Assembly: GCA_964534125.1 (NCBI GenBank)
Contig: CAZHOJ010000001.1
Location: forward strand, 62,001-126,000
Source of the DNA: 2-02-FULL-55-14 sp964534125
Lineage (GTDB): Bacteria > Bacteroidota > Ignavibacteria > UBA10030
Length of the DNA: 64,000 nucleotides
Direction of reading: 5' to 3'
In this document: positions 23,984 through 33,202 of the stretch, in pieces
How the letters are laid out: the number at the start of each line of letters is the position of its first letter
Numbering within the stretch: the stretch's first letter is position 1
Translations under genes and position numbers: made by a program
The notes under the pieces: generated by a model
Databases searched by the model: none
Seen by the model: the letters and a program-made list of their open reading frames with translations, nothing else
Told to the model about the DNA's origin: nothing

Positions 23984-25990
23984 TCATGCTGCATCACCCG
24001 CATCGATGGCCTCGAGCAACAGCTCAGCGACATCCTTGACCGCAACCGATTCACCGGCCTCCTTCGCCTTGACGCCGTCATGCAGCATCGTCATGCAGAA
24101 CGGACACGCCGTCGCCACGACGCCCGCACCGGTGGCCAGGGCATCCTCCGTGCGCTCGATGTTCACACGCTTCCCGACGGTCTCTTCCATCCACATCTGC
24201 CCGCCTCCGGCACCGCAGCACAGGCCCCGGGACTTCGTGCGCTCCATCTCGACGAGGTCGATCCCTCCGACAGCCTGCAGGGCCTGACGGGGCTGATCAT
24301 ATACCTCATTATATCGGCCGAGATAGCAGCTGTCATGGTACGTCACCTTTGCCGACACTTCCTTCGAGACCTTCAGGCGCCCCTCATCGATGAGACGCAC
24401 AAGGTAATCGGTATGGTGCAGGACGGTATAGTTCCCCCCGAAATCGGGATACTCATTGCGCAGCGTGTTGAAGCAATGCGGGCAGCTCGTAACGATGGTC
24501 CTCACCTTGTACTTGTTGAGGGTCACGATGTTCTCGCGGATGAGCGTCTGCGCCAGATATTCATTGCCGATGCGGCGAGCGGGATCGCCCGTGCACTTTT
24601 CCTGGTTCCCCAGAATAGCAAAGGACACTCCCGCCTTCTTCATCAGCGCTGCGAACGCCCGCACGACCTTCTTGTACCTGTCGTCGAACGAGCCCGCACA
24701 CCCTACCCAGAACAGCACATCAGGTTCCGGCACCTGATCGATGGTGGGAACGTCGATTCCCTCCGCCCAATCGGCCCTGCTGGAGGGCGGGAAGGCCCAT
24801 GGTGAGAAGTTCGTTTCGAGGTTCTTGAAGACTGTCTGTACCTCCGGCGGAAATGCCGATTCCATCAGGACGAGGTTCCGGCGCATCTCGACGATGGCAT
24901 CCACGTGCTCGATGTTCACCGGACATTCCTGCACACATGCCAGGCAGGTCGTGCAGGCGAAGAGCTCCTCTGCGGTGATGAAATGAGGCACCAGACCGTT
25001 CCCCATGATGTCCTGGTGTTGCTCCTGCGCCCCCGCTATGACGACGGGGCCTTTCTCTTCTGTTCGCTTCCGGATATCAACGATGATCTTCCGGGGAGAA
25101 AGGAGCTTTCCCGTGATGTTCGCCGGACACGACGCAGTGCAGCGTCCGCATTCCGTACACGTGTATCCGTCCATGATCTGCTTCCACGAGAGATCATGGA
25201 CATCGGCTGCGCCGAACGACTCAGCATCTTCCGCCTCGAGGTTGATCGGCTTCAGCCGACCCCGCGGCCGGGTCGAGCTCAGGAACACATTCGGCACCGA
25301 GAGAAGGACATGGAAATGCTTCGAGGAGGGGAGGTAGTTCAGGAATCCAAGCACGAGAACGATATGCGTCCACCAGAAGGCGTCGAACCAGACCTCCAGC
25401 GTCCCGGGATCCATGCCGCTGAATGCCGGCATCGCCAATGCTGACATGAACCGGATGCCAGCATGGTCCCCCTGGTCCAGGGCCATACGCGCCGCGTTCT
25501 GCCCGAACATCGTGAGCATAACGAACAGTATCGTGAACAGGATCGCAATGGCATCGACCCTGCCGTGCCGGTCCACCTGCAGGCGCTTTGGCGTGAAGAA
25601 AGCGCGGCGTAGCAGCGCCCATACGACCGCCAGGACGACGCCGGTCCCGAACAGGTCCTGCGAGAACGCTATCACAGCGAACACACCTTCCGGAAGCACG
25701 TCCGAAAGCCGGAAGGACGGGATAAGCCCTTCGAGTATTGCTTCGATGACGGCGGTCAGCAGAACGAGGAAACCCCAGAAAATAAGCGCATGCATCAGGC
25801 CCGGACCGAACTCCCGGAACAGCTTGCTCTGCCCGATGGCGATCTTCAGAGTCCGGAGAAGCCGCTCACCGATCCTGTCCGTCCGATCCTCTGCAGTCCC
25901 CATCCGCATGAATGCGATCTTCCGCCGCATGGTAAGCACAAAGAAGACCATGGCGGCCAGGAACACGACCAGAAAGAAGACCATTCGCAT
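23984..25990 (-). CDS. EtfD/HdrD-like membrane Fe-S oxidoreductase
   Basis: A protein of 668 residues. The first 250 form a NarI-like membrane part with about five to six helices and likely heme histidines (GLMHALIFWGF, TFWWTHIVLVLGFL region). Two [4Fe-4S] motifs follow, CTECGRCTASCPA and CTTCLACVQECPV. Two CCG domains come next (WVGCAG, EKCTGDPARR, SCPHC; then DSCYLGR, GLCCGAGGGQMW, ACPFC). Proteins of this layout, such as mycobacterial EtfD, pass electrons from electron-transfer flavoprotein to menaquinone during beta-oxidation. ATG 25990 has AAGGA eight bases upstream and lies four bases after the PhzF stop; an upstream in-frame start at 26026 would overlap. Donor and acceptor are inference. 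Confidence 0.75.
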   Translation of the reverse strand: MRMVFFLVVFLAAMVFFVLTMRRKIAFMRMGTAEDRTDRIGERLLRTLKIAIGQSKLFREFGPGLMHALIFWGFLVLLTAVIEAILEGLIPSFRLSDVLPEGVFAVIAFSQDLFGTGVVLAVVWALLRRAFFTPKRLQVDRHGRVDAIAILFTILFVMLTMFGQNAARMALDQGDHAGIRFMSALAMPAFSGMDPGTLEVWFDAFWWTHIVLVLGFLNYLPSSKHFHVLLSVPNVFLSSTRPRGRLKPINLEAEDAESFGAADVHDLSWKQIMDGYTCTECGRCTASCPANITGKLLSPRKIIVDIRKRTEEKGPVVIAGAQEQHQDIMGNGLVPHFITAEELFACTTCLACVQECPVNIEHVDAIVEMRRNLVLMESAFPPEVQTVFKNLETNFSPWAFPPSSRADWAEGIDVPTIDQVPEPDVLFWVGCAGSFDDRYKKVVRAFAALMKKAGVSFAILGNQEKCTGDPARRIGNEYLAQTLIRENIVTLNKYKVRTIVTSCPHCFNTLRNEYPDFGGNYTVLHHTDYLVRLIDEGRLKVSKEVSAKVTYHDSCYLGRYNEVYDQPRQALQAVGGIDLVEMERTKSRGLCCGAGGGQMWMEETVGKRVNIERTEDALATGAGVVATACPFCMTMLHDGVKAKEAGESVAVKDVAELLLEAIDAGDAA

Positions 25991-25994
25991 CGCA

Positions 25995-26930
25995 TCAGTC
26001 CTTCGCAAGTGAACGAAGAGTTGCATCCATGACCGTCACAGCATGCCCGGCGATCCAGACCCGCCGTACCTCGTCCTCGTCGAGGACAACGCGGATCGTG
26101 ACCCTCCCCGGACGCCCGATGGCATCCCCCTGCTCCCCGATGTACTCCAGCCGGCCATCGGTCAGCTCCTCGAACGGAACAGCGATACCCTTGCGGCGAA
26201 CGAAGGTGGCGAGATAGACTCCCAGCGGGCCGTTCGCGGAACCGGTCACCGGATCCTCGTCCACGCCCAGCGAAGGGGCAAAGAACCGGGAGTGGACAGC
26301 CGATGAAGGGCTGACCGTCTCGAGCGTGAAAAGGCAGACACCCCCCACGCTTCGGGGACGAAAGATGTTCTCCAGAGCACGAAGATCGGGACGAAGCCCA
26401 TGGAGACGCTCGAGGGAGCGCATAGGCAGATAGACATATGCATCGCGGACTGCGGGAAGGCCCGGATACAGATCCTCTTCACCCAGCCCAACTGCAGCGA
26501 GGATGTCCTTCCGCCCTTCCTGCAGCTCGCGGAAGGATGGCAGCGGAAGCTCGAACTGGATGGTATTGCCCGAGGAGGCCTTGTCGACGAGGATGCCCAG
26601 CAACCCGCTCCGCGTCTCAATAGTGAACCGGTACGTTCCTTCTCTCGCCATGCCATACTTCCCCTCCTCCGACAAGGCGTGGAACGACGCTATCGTCGCA
26701 TGGCCACACAGGTCGACCTCCTCGGCCGGTGTGAACCAGCGAATGCGCAGATCCGCCCCCTTCTGCGTCGGCGGAAGGACGAAGGCCGTTTCGGAGAGGT
26801 TCATTTCCCGGGCGATGGCCTGCATCTCCTCATCCGACAGGCCCCTGGCATCGATAACGACGCCGGCAGGATTCCCGGCCCATGCGTGGCGTGTGAAAGC
26901 ATCGACATGCTTCAGCTGATAGGTACGCAT
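25995..26930 (-). CDS. PhzF-family isomerase
   Basis: A protein of 311 residues with the two-lobed diaminopimelate-epimerase-like fold of PhzF/YddE proteins. Motifs are DAFTRHAWAGNPAGVV at the N-terminus, MNLSETAFVLPP with the catalytic glutamate, RWFTPAEEVDLCGHAT, and EDPVTGSANGPLGVYL. The substrate is unknown for most members outside phenazine clusters, and no phenazine genes are near. It is tightly packed in the operon: three bases after the DUF4905-like gene and four before the Fe-S protein. Confidence 0.9.
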   Translation of the reverse strand: MRTYQLKHVDAFTRHAWAGNPAGVVIDARGLSDEEMQAIAREMNLSETAFVLPPTQKGADLRIRWFTPAEEVDLCGHATIASFHALSEEGKYGMAREGTYRFTIETRSGLLGILVDKASSGNTIQFELPLPSFRELQEGRKDILAAVGLGEEDLYPGLPAVRDAYVYLPMRSLERLHGLRPDLRALENIFRPRSVGGVCLFTLETVSPSSAVHSRFFAPSLGVDEDPVTGSANGPLGVYLATFVRRKGIAVPFEELTDGRLEYIGEQGDAIGRPGRVTIRVVLDEDEVRRVWIAGHAVTVMDATLRSLAKD

Positions 26931-26933
26931 CGT

Positions 26934-27782
26934 TCAGTCCTTCCGTGCGGACATCCTGACACAGACGAGCTCCCGTTCCCGCCGGATGAAGAACACCTGC
27001 TTATCCCGGACAAAGAACGCGTCGTAGACGGGCATATGGGCCTCGGCGTGAAGCACATCGCTGAAAAGCGTACGGCCTTTCGCATCGGTGATCGCGAGAT
27101 GGTGCTCCAGCAATGGTTCACCACGACGCTGAGCCGCATGATAAGAGAATATCCACCGGTCATCAACCCGTGCCGCTTCGCACGCCCCGACGAGAGAGCG
27201 GTCACGCAGCACGGTACGGAACTCATTCCATCCCTCCTCACCCTCGCTCAAAGGAATCGGGTAGATGATCCCCTCAGGGTCTCCGAACGCGGACGCGTTG
27301 TTCCCTGCATCTCCACCGGGGCGACTCCCCGCCGGGAGGGGCTCGCCGGTCAGAGCAGAGATGGGAACATCTCCCGACTCAGGGTCTGCGCCATTCCGCA
27401 CGATCAATATTTCTCCCTGAGCACCGCGAAGCTGCATACCGGCCAGCTGCCACACAACTGCGCCCGAGGTTCGGTCCAACGCAATGATGCCGGCGTGCTC
27501 GGGCATATCGGGTCTTGCGAACAGATGCAGGTAGACCATGTTCCCATGCGCCGCTTCGATCCCGACCCACCAATCCTCTTCTGCTGCCATATTCTCCCAC
27601 AGGGGCCGGCCGGTCCCCAGGTCGATGCAAAAGAACCTGACCTGCTTCTTCTGCTCATCCCGGGATTCCCCCACCAGGAAACCGTCCTGTGTCGGGAGCA
27701 TGCGCCAGATGCCGCCGCCAGGGGCATACGACCATGCAGGTGAGAGTGAGCGGGAAGAAAAAAGGGATGTGAACGGGCGCAT
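26934..27782 (-). CDS. DUF4905-like protein (beta-propeller-like)
   Basis: A protein of 282 residues with no signal peptide. It contains repeated short WD/PQQ-like strands (FFCIDLGTGRPLWENM, IIALDRTSGAVVWQLAGM) and begins with PAWSYAPGGGIWRMLPTQDG. This layout resembles DUF4905, a Bacteroidota and relatives family of unknown function. It sits in the TonB receptor-DUF4249 operon with two bases to the lipoprotein gene. The family name is tentative. Confidence 0.55.
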   Translation of the reverse strand: MRPFTSLFSSRSLSPAWSYAPGGGIWRMLPTQDGFLVGESRDEQKKQVRFFCIDLGTGRPLWENMAAEEDWWVGIEAAHGNMVYLHLFARPDMPEHAGIIALDRTSGAVVWQLAGMQLRGAQGEILIVRNGADPESGDVPISALTGEPLPAGSRPGGDAGNNASAFGDPEGIIYPIPLSEGEEGWNEFRTVLRDRSLVGACEAARVDDRWIFSYHAAQRRGEPLLEHHLAITDAKGRTLFSDVLHAEAHMPVYDAFFVRDKQVFFIRRERELVCVRMSARKD

Positions 27783-27784
27783 GC

Positions 27785-28756
27785 TCAGAACTGAATATTG
27801 GAACTGACGTTGACAGCAAGGGTATCCCGGGCCCGGGCACCTACCACACCGACCCCACCGCTGACATTCGTGTGATCCGGAAGGTCTGTCCGGATCGAGA
27901 ACTCATCGCGGAAGCCGTTCACTATGCTGTAGTAGGAATACAGGCTCTCGTCGACGAGGTCCAGATGGAAAATGGCCCGCCTGAACCTGACCGTATATGG
28001 AAGATGTTGTTCCATGACCTGGCCGAGCAAAGAGATGTACGCCTCCGTCTGAAATGTGGCTGCTGTGACGACGGTGAACGGCGTCCCGACAGCAAGAGTC
28101 AGAGGGGCAAGGTCTGCATACCGCGGTGTGCTCGATCCATCGACCTCGACGAGCCGCTGGGGAACCTCGACCAGTTCCGTCGATGGGACAGGACTGAGGA
28201 CATCATAGAGCATGTAGAACCTCATGAGATATCCCCGCGCTTCCGGAGGCGCCCTGAAAGTAACGATGATGTCCTGGCCGTCGTAGAGACCCGGGGCCGA
28301 CAGCATGGTCGGATCCGAGACACGCAGCTGCTGGGAGGGTTGCGGCACTGACGCAGCGCCTGTCGCCGTCCCGTAACCGGGGACCGTCACTGTGAGCGTG
28401 TACGTGCGCCCGCGCTCGGGAACCAGCGGTGTGCCGATGAACACCCGCAGCTGGCTGCCGTACCGTCCTGCATCAGGATGCGGCACGAGCGAATCCGACA
28501 GCGTGAGCGCCCCCCCCTCCCAGGTGATGCGCACCTGAGCGGCCGAAAGGTCGGGTTCGTCCGTATGCGCAAGAGGGTCGAATTCCGGCGGATCATACGT
28601 GGCATGCACCCGAACGAATTGCGTGTCTGACAACGGACTGAGCACCGTATAGACAGCCAACGCCTTCTCGAACGATCCCTTCGGGTCGAACGACGGGTCG
28701 CACCCTGCAGACACGAGCACGCAACAGCATATGATGAAAGGGACCTGGCGTGCCAT
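27785..28756 (-). CDS. DUF4249-family outer-membrane lipoprotein
   Basis: A protein of 323 residues. The signal peptide ends in a lipobox, LVSAGC, so it is a lipoprotein (C near residue 19). The body (EKALAVYTVLSPLSDTQFVRV, then Ig-like strands and FRDEFSIRTDLPDHTNVSGGVGVVGA) matches DUF4249, proteins that are nearly always encoded next to a TonB-dependent receptor. Here the ATG overlaps the receptor stop (ATGA), so the two are coupled and probably form a receptor-lid pair analogous to SusCD. The open frame extends upstream to 29236 only as a shadow of the receptor gene. The substrate is unknown. Confidence 0.82.
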   Translation of the reverse strand: MARQVPFIICCCVLVSAGCDPSFDPKGSFEKALAVYTVLSPLSDTQFVRVHATYDPPEFDPLAHTDEPDLSAAQVRITWEGGALTLSDSLVPHPDAGRYGSQLRVFIGTPLVPERGRTYTLTVTVPGYGTATGAASVPQPSQQLRVSDPTMLSAPGLYDGQDIIVTFRAPPEARGYLMRFYMLYDVLSPVPSTELVEVPQRLVEVDGSSTPRYADLAPLTLAVGTPFTVVTAATFQTEAYISLLGQVMEQHLPYTVRFRRAIFHLDLVDESLYSYYSIVNGFRDEFSIRTDLPDHTNVSGGVGVVGARARDTLAVNVSSNIQF

Positions 28757-30981
28757 CAGTATTCCAGGGACACAGTGACCGAGGGAAAGAAGGGAAGCAT
28801 GTTCGTCCTCTCTCCGGTTGTGCGGTCGAAATACAGGAGATTCTTCTGGTTGTATGCGTTCACCACGTGCACTCCCGCACTCCCACGGACGGACCCGATC
28901 GTGAACGAATAGGTGAGACTCATATCGAGGCGATGATAGGACGGCAGGCGTGAAGCGTTCTTCTCGCCAAGGCGAAGGTAGGCCGTCCCCTTCTCGCCGA
29001 GGAGGGAACCTTCGAACAGCGACGTCAGCGGCAGGCGGTCGTAATACCCGATCGATTGCGAGAACGGAAATCCGGACCCATATTCCCAACGCATGGTCAG
29101 CTCCAACTCGTCCGTAATATGAACGACATCGAGCACCTTGAATGCGTGCCGCCGGTCGTAGGATGGCGGATAGCTGATGCCGCCGTTGCTGATGGTCGCC
29201 CACCCGAGCGTGTACGTGGCGAACACATCGTTCCACGCCAGGCCGTGACGGATCAGGAACTCGAGTCCGTAGGATGCTCCTGTCCCCCGAACGTAATCGG
29301 GGTCGGTCTCATCCACCTTGTCGCGGTTGTATGCCACGAGCGAGCCATAGTCCTTGTAATAGGCCTGGACACCCGTTGAGAGCTGCTTGCTGATGTTCCC
29401 GTCCAGTCCCGCAACATAGTGCGTCGCACGCTCTGAATGAATTTCATCGGGAACCCGTATCCACGCATCGAAGATCGAGACGACATCATCCTCATTGTTG
29501 ACCGTGATGACGTGCTGACTGTACTGTCCGTAAGAGAGCTTCAGCCGCCACCCCTCCGTCAGCAGCGCGCTCAGGTTCACACGCGGCTCGAGGATATCGA
29601 TGCCCGCATCGTCCCGCTGGAATATCGATCCCACGTCGACATGGAGTCCCCCATCGAGACGGACCGGTCCAAGGTGTGCCTCGTACCGGACCCAGGTCCA
29701 GAAGTCGACATAGCTGCTCTTCAGGACGAGGGGAGTGCCCAGCGTGTTCACGAGCCGGTACTCCAGCGTCGGGAATGTGAACTCGAACCCGAAGTAGTAG
29801 ACGTCCCGCGAATCCGTGTAGCTCGTCGCGTTCGCCTTGATGCCTGTCTCCCGCACTCTGGTCGATGCCGGAGAGACCGACGACGCCTTGGCAATGCGCG
29901 ATGCCTTGAAATCATTCTCATACACAAGGACATCGACGAACAGCCGGTCATCGATGAGCCCGCCGCCGCTGAAACCAGTGGACGAGTTCCGCCAGCGATA
30001 GTCCGGCGATGTACCAGATCCGGACCGGAGGTTGTCGCCGCTGAAGAAGCTCGAGACACCATAACGGGAGTGCGTTTCGAGATCCTCGTTCGTCACCTTG
30101 AGGAACGCGTCATAGAACGACAGCGGGAGGTCCCTGTCGAGCGCATACCCGAGAGCGTTCCGAAAGGTCGACACGCGGCCACTGAAGAGGAATCGGACAT
30201 CGTTGATGACGGGGCCTTCCAGCTGAAGCTTGGAGGAGACGAGGTTCGCTTCGACCTTGCCGGACAATGTGCGCCTGTTGCCGTCCTTTGTCAGCATGTT
30301 CACGACGGACGAGAGCCGGCCGCCGTAGCCGGGGGGATGCGCCCCGGTGTAGACTTCTGTTGTCTTGATGATGTCCGCGTCGAAAATGCTCAGCAACCCG
30401 AACGCATGGAAGGGATTATAGATGCGCATGCCGTCGAGCAGGATCAGGTTCTGGTCCCCCGCCCCGCCGCGGACGTAGAAGTGGGTATTGACGTCGCTTG
30501 TCGAGACGATCCCCGGAAGGATCTGAATGGCCCGGAAGACGTCCGGCTGAAGCGCCACCGGGACTGCCTTGATCTCCGAGATGTCGAGGATGTGGATGCT
30601 CGTGTTGATCTCCTCGAGCTGCCGGCGTGCCTTTTCGGTCACGACGACCTCTGAGAACTCCACCGGCTGCGGTACAAGATCGATGTTGACCACAGCGGTC
30701 TGGCCCGCCCGGACGGTCACCTCGACGGTCCTGGAAATGAACCCGATGGAACTCGCCGTGATCTCATGCCTGCCGGCAGGGACGGATGTCAGGAAGTAGA
30801 AACCGTTGATGTTGCTCGGAGCGCCCTTCTCCAGGCTCCGTATCATCACCGTCGCGAACGGCACCCTCTCTCCGTTCGTGGAATCCGAGATGATCCCCCG
30901 GATGTCACCGGTCTGTGCCTGAAGGAGCGATCCTCCGCTGAGGATCACCCCTGCCACCAGCATGGAACACACGCGGTTCAT
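28756..30981 (-). CDS. TonB-dependent receptor with carboxypeptidase-regulatory-like domain
   Basis: A protein of 741 residues in the outer membrane. The signal peptide is MNRVCSMLVAGVILSGG onward. A CarboxypepD_reg-like domain at about 25-110 holds IRGIISDSTNGERVPFATV. The plug carries PDVFRAIQILPGIVSTSDVN and FYVRGGAGDQNLILLDGM, and a barrel of about 500 residues ends FPSVTVSLEY. ATG 30981 has GAGG upstream; the frame runs on to 31104 without a better site. It is the first gene of an operon with DUF4249, DUF4905-like, PhzF and Fe-S genes. The 228-base region upstream (30982-31209) shows no other gene and no clear promoter. Confidence 0.9.
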   Translation of the reverse strand: MNRVCSMLVAGVILSGGSLLQAQTGDIRGIISDSTNGERVPFATVMIRSLEKGAPSNINGFYFLTSVPAGRHEITASSIGFISRTVEVTVRAGQTAVVNIDLVPQPVEFSEVVVTEKARRQLEEINTSIHILDISEIKAVPVALQPDVFRAIQILPGIVSTSDVNTHFYVRGGAGDQNLILLDGMRIYNPFHAFGLLSIFDADIIKTTEVYTGAHPPGYGGRLSSVVNMLTKDGNRRTLSGKVEANLVSSKLQLEGPVINDVRFLFSGRVSTFRNALGYALDRDLPLSFYDAFLKVTNEDLETHSRYGVSSFFSGDNLRSGSGTSPDYRWRNSSTGFSGGGLIDDRLFVDVLVYENDFKASRIAKASSVSPASTRVRETGIKANATSYTDSRDVYYFGFEFTFPTLEYRLVNTLGTPLVLKSSYVDFWTWVRYEAHLGPVRLDGGLHVDVGSIFQRDDAGIDILEPRVNLSALLTEGWRLKLSYGQYSQHVITVNNEDDVVSIFDAWIRVPDEIHSERATHYVAGLDGNISKQLSTGVQAYYKDYGSLVAYNRDKVDETDPDYVRGTGASYGLEFLIRHGLAWNDVFATYTLGWATISNGGISYPPSYDRRHAFKVLDVVHITDELELTMRWEYGSGFPFSQSIGYYDRLPLTSLFEGSLLGEKGTAYLRLGEKNASRLPSYHRLDMSLTYSFTIGSVRGSAGVHVVNAYNQKNLLYFDRTTGERTNMLPFFPSVTVSLEY

Positions 30982-31209
30982 GAACGTCCTCGGCTCCATC
31001 CGATGCGTACGGCGGGTGGTGTGGTCAATTCTGATCTCAGTCTTGTCCCGGAGACGCCCGTGTGGCATCCCCGCGAGGGGCACAGTTCCGGTCCGGAGAT
31101 ACATGCTCTCCGGTATCCTGCCTCTGCTCTGTTGATGGTGCAGGCGGTCCGAGCCGGAATGTGCGTATGTCCCTTTGATGAAGATACGAAAAATGAATGA
31201 AGAGCCCCG

Positions 31210-33093
31210 TCAGGGAACCACTACCGCCTCCACCATCCCTCGGAGCGCATTGGTCAGGAAGACGCGGTCAGCAGACAGGACATCCTGTTTCGTCAGTGTT
31301 CGCTCCTCCGTCCGCCATTGCTTCGAGGCGAGGATCCGGCGACGCATGGTCCCGGCAAGGATGCCGGATGATATCGGAGGCGTCAGCAGTAGTCCATCCT
31401 TTTCGATGAACACATTCGTCCGTGCTCCCTCGGCAACCTCCCCCCGCTCATTCATGACGATCGCATCGAACCAACCCCGAACCCTGGCATCCTCGAGAAC
31501 CTCATCATAGACCCGGCGATGAGTGGTCTTATGGAACTGAAAGCGATCGTCTGACGATATCGTCCTGCTGCTGAATCCGGTCAGGACGGACAACGGAAGC
31601 GGTCCCAGCTTCGCGACGTCGTGCGCGAAGGACAGGTCCGGTCCGTAGCGAAGACGCACCCGCGCCTCCTGGAGCGGTTTCCTGAGCAGTTCCTCGTGCA
31701 CCTCTCTCAGATACTCGCGAGCTTTGGCCGCACTGAATGGCCATCCGAAATATTTGCAGGATCCTTCCATGCGCCGAAGGTGGTCCGCAGGATGAACGAA
31801 TCCTTTGCGGGGAGTCCAGAGCATCGTCTCGAACAGTTCAAATCCGACCGGCTCACGGGCCACGAAGAGGGCCTTCTGAAGGCATTCCTCGTACTCCCGC
31901 CGTGCACCTGAGGCCACTGTCACGCCGCTCCCAACATGGATAGAAAACTCTCCCATCCGCTCGTTAACCTCCGCTGTCCGGATGGCAACGCTGAAAGCCA
32001 TGTCGCCCTGCGGTGACGCGCACCCGATGGCACCCGTATACACGCCGCGGGGTCCTTCCTCTATCTCGTGGATGATGCGCATCGTTTCGATCTTTGGTGC
32101 GCCGGTGACTGATCCGCTCGGGAACAGCGCATTGAACGCATCGACGAGTGCGAGCCGTCCCTTGAGCCGGGACTCCACTGTGCTCGTGGCCTGGACGATC
32201 GAGGGGTACACTTCGATATCAAAGAACGAACGTACCTGCACCGAACCCGGGACCGCGATCCTGCCGGCGTCGTTCCGGAGAAGGTCGACGATCATCCTGT
32301 TCTCCGCCCTGTCCTTTTCGGAAGAGGCGAGTTCCTTGATGCGCTCCTGGTCCTCCTCAGCAGTCCGGCCACGCGGGGCCGTTCCCTTCATCGGCCGCAG
32401 TGTGAGCGTATCCCCGCGCACACTGAAGAAGAGCTCAGGAGAGAGAGAAAGTATGTCGAGGCCGTCATGCGAGATCATGCCGGCATACCCCACCGGCTGC
32501 GCCGCACGGAGGCGGGCATACAGCGCGGCGGATGATCCGCTCCATCGTCCGCGGACGGGGAAGGTAAGGTTGACCTGATAGGAATTGCCGGATCGGAGAT
32601 ATCTCTGGACCGTGGAGAAGGACCGTTCATATGCCTGATATCTGACATCCGGGTGCACCTCCCCGATGGTCGCGCGGGTATCCAAAGGCATGGGAGGATG
32701 AGTCGACCGGGGACGCCGGACACGGACGGGCGGATCGAACACGCCGAACCAGACAAGATATGGAGGATCATCATGCGGGTCGCGGGCCGGCACCGGCAGG
32801 AACGCCGGGGACGCTTCGTAGGACACATACCCCGCGATCCACTTCCCCTGTTCGAGCATCACCTGCGCACGCACAAGGGCGGGAAGGACCTCCTGGACAC
32901 GCCGGGCCCGGATCGTGTCGACGGGATCGACGAACAGCAGCGACTCGTCCAGACGCGTCGCAGGGACGTGTGATTCGAGAAGCACTGAAGGAGAGCGCGA
33001 GGCAAGAAGATGGAGCCCCGGTTCCGAGAGGATGCCGCCATGAGAGCGCAGGTCTGCTTCAAGGCGGCCACGGATGGAAGATGATGAACTCAT
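31210..33093 (-). CDS. pabBC: Fused aminodeoxychorismate synthase (PabB) and aminodeoxychorismate lyase (PabC)
   Basis: A protein of 627 residues. Residues about 100-375 are a chorismate-binding domain with MKGTAPRGRTAEEDQERIKEL, RAENRMIVDLLRND, SGSVTGAPKIETMRII and GVYTGAIGCASP. From about 385 a class IV PLP aminotransferase follows (LFETMLWTPRKGF, FQFHKTTHRRVYDEVL, EGARTNVFIEKDG). PabB makes 4-amino-4-deoxychorismate and PabC releases pyruvate to give p-aminobenzoate for folate. No pabA is adjacent, so glutaminase must come from elsewhere or ammonia is used. The start is ATG 33093 by homology; a promoter-like TATATTGA ends four bases before it, so the message may be leaderless. Confidence 0.92.
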   Translation of the reverse strand: MSSSSSIRGRLEADLRSHGGILSEPGLHLLASRSPSVLLESHVPATRLDESLLFVDPVDTIRARRVQEVLPALVRAQVMLEQGKWIAGYVSYEASPAFLPVPARDPHDDPPYLVWFGVFDPPVRVRRPRSTHPPMPLDTRATIGEVHPDVRYQAYERSFSTVQRYLRSGNSYQVNLTFPVRGRWSGSSAALYARLRAAQPVGYAGMISHDGLDILSLSPELFFSVRGDTLTLRPMKGTAPRGRTAEEDQERIKELASSEKDRAENRMIVDLLRNDAGRIAVPGSVQVRSFFDIEVYPSIVQATSTVESRLKGRLALVDAFNALFPSGSVTGAPKIETMRIIHEIEEGPRGVYTGAIGCASPQGDMAFSVAIRTAEVNERMGEFSIHVGSGVTVASGARREYEECLQKALFVAREPVGFELFETMLWTPRKGFVHPADHLRRMEGSCKYFGWPFSAAKAREYLREVHEELLRKPLQEARVRLRYGPDLSFAHDVAKLGPLPLSVLTGFSSRTISSDDRFQFHKTTHRRVYDEVLEDARVRGWFDAIVMNERGEVAEGARTNVFIEKDGLLLTPPISSGILAGTMRRRILASKQWRTEERTLTKQDVLSADRVFLTNALRGMVEAVVVP

Positions 33094-33097
33094 ATGC

Positions 33098-33105
33098 TCA
33101 ATATA
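33098..33105 (-). promoter_or_regulatory. Candidate -7 promoter element abutting the pabBC start
   Basis: The minus strand reads TATATTGA in TTTGTATATTGAG, right after the gpx terminator hairpin and only four bases before ATG 33093. If used, transcription would start at or near the A of ATG. Confidence 0.4.
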
Positions 33106-33106
33106 C

Positions 33107-33139
33107 AAAGCCGCCACTGCTAGATACAGCAATGGCGGC
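33107..33139 (-). terminator. Terminator hairpin after glutathione peroxidase
   Basis: A 12-bp stem with one G-U pair (GCCGCCAUUGCU/AGCAGUGGCGGC in RNA form) and a 6-base loop lies 64 bases after the peroxidase stop on the minus strand. The tail TTTGTATATT is only moderately U-rich and doubles as the presumed pabBC promoter. Confidence 0.6.
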
Positions 33140-33202
33140 CTCCTTAATACTCAATACTCCTCCGGGAAGCTGCACGCACTCCCGGGAATCTATGCTGGGG
33201 GG

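Noticed and set aside
21707..24805. A plus-strand open frame of 1032 codons opposite the DUF5686 and Fe-S oxidoreductase genes
   Set aside because: Both minus-strand genes carry clear domains. The plus-strand product is Arg-, His-, Asp- and Pro-rich without any motif, as expected from antisense frames in GC-rich DNA.
27785..29236. Longer DUF4249 frame of 483 codons
   Set aside because: The first 160 codons are out-of-frame receptor sequence. The signal peptide and lipobox begin at ATG 28756.
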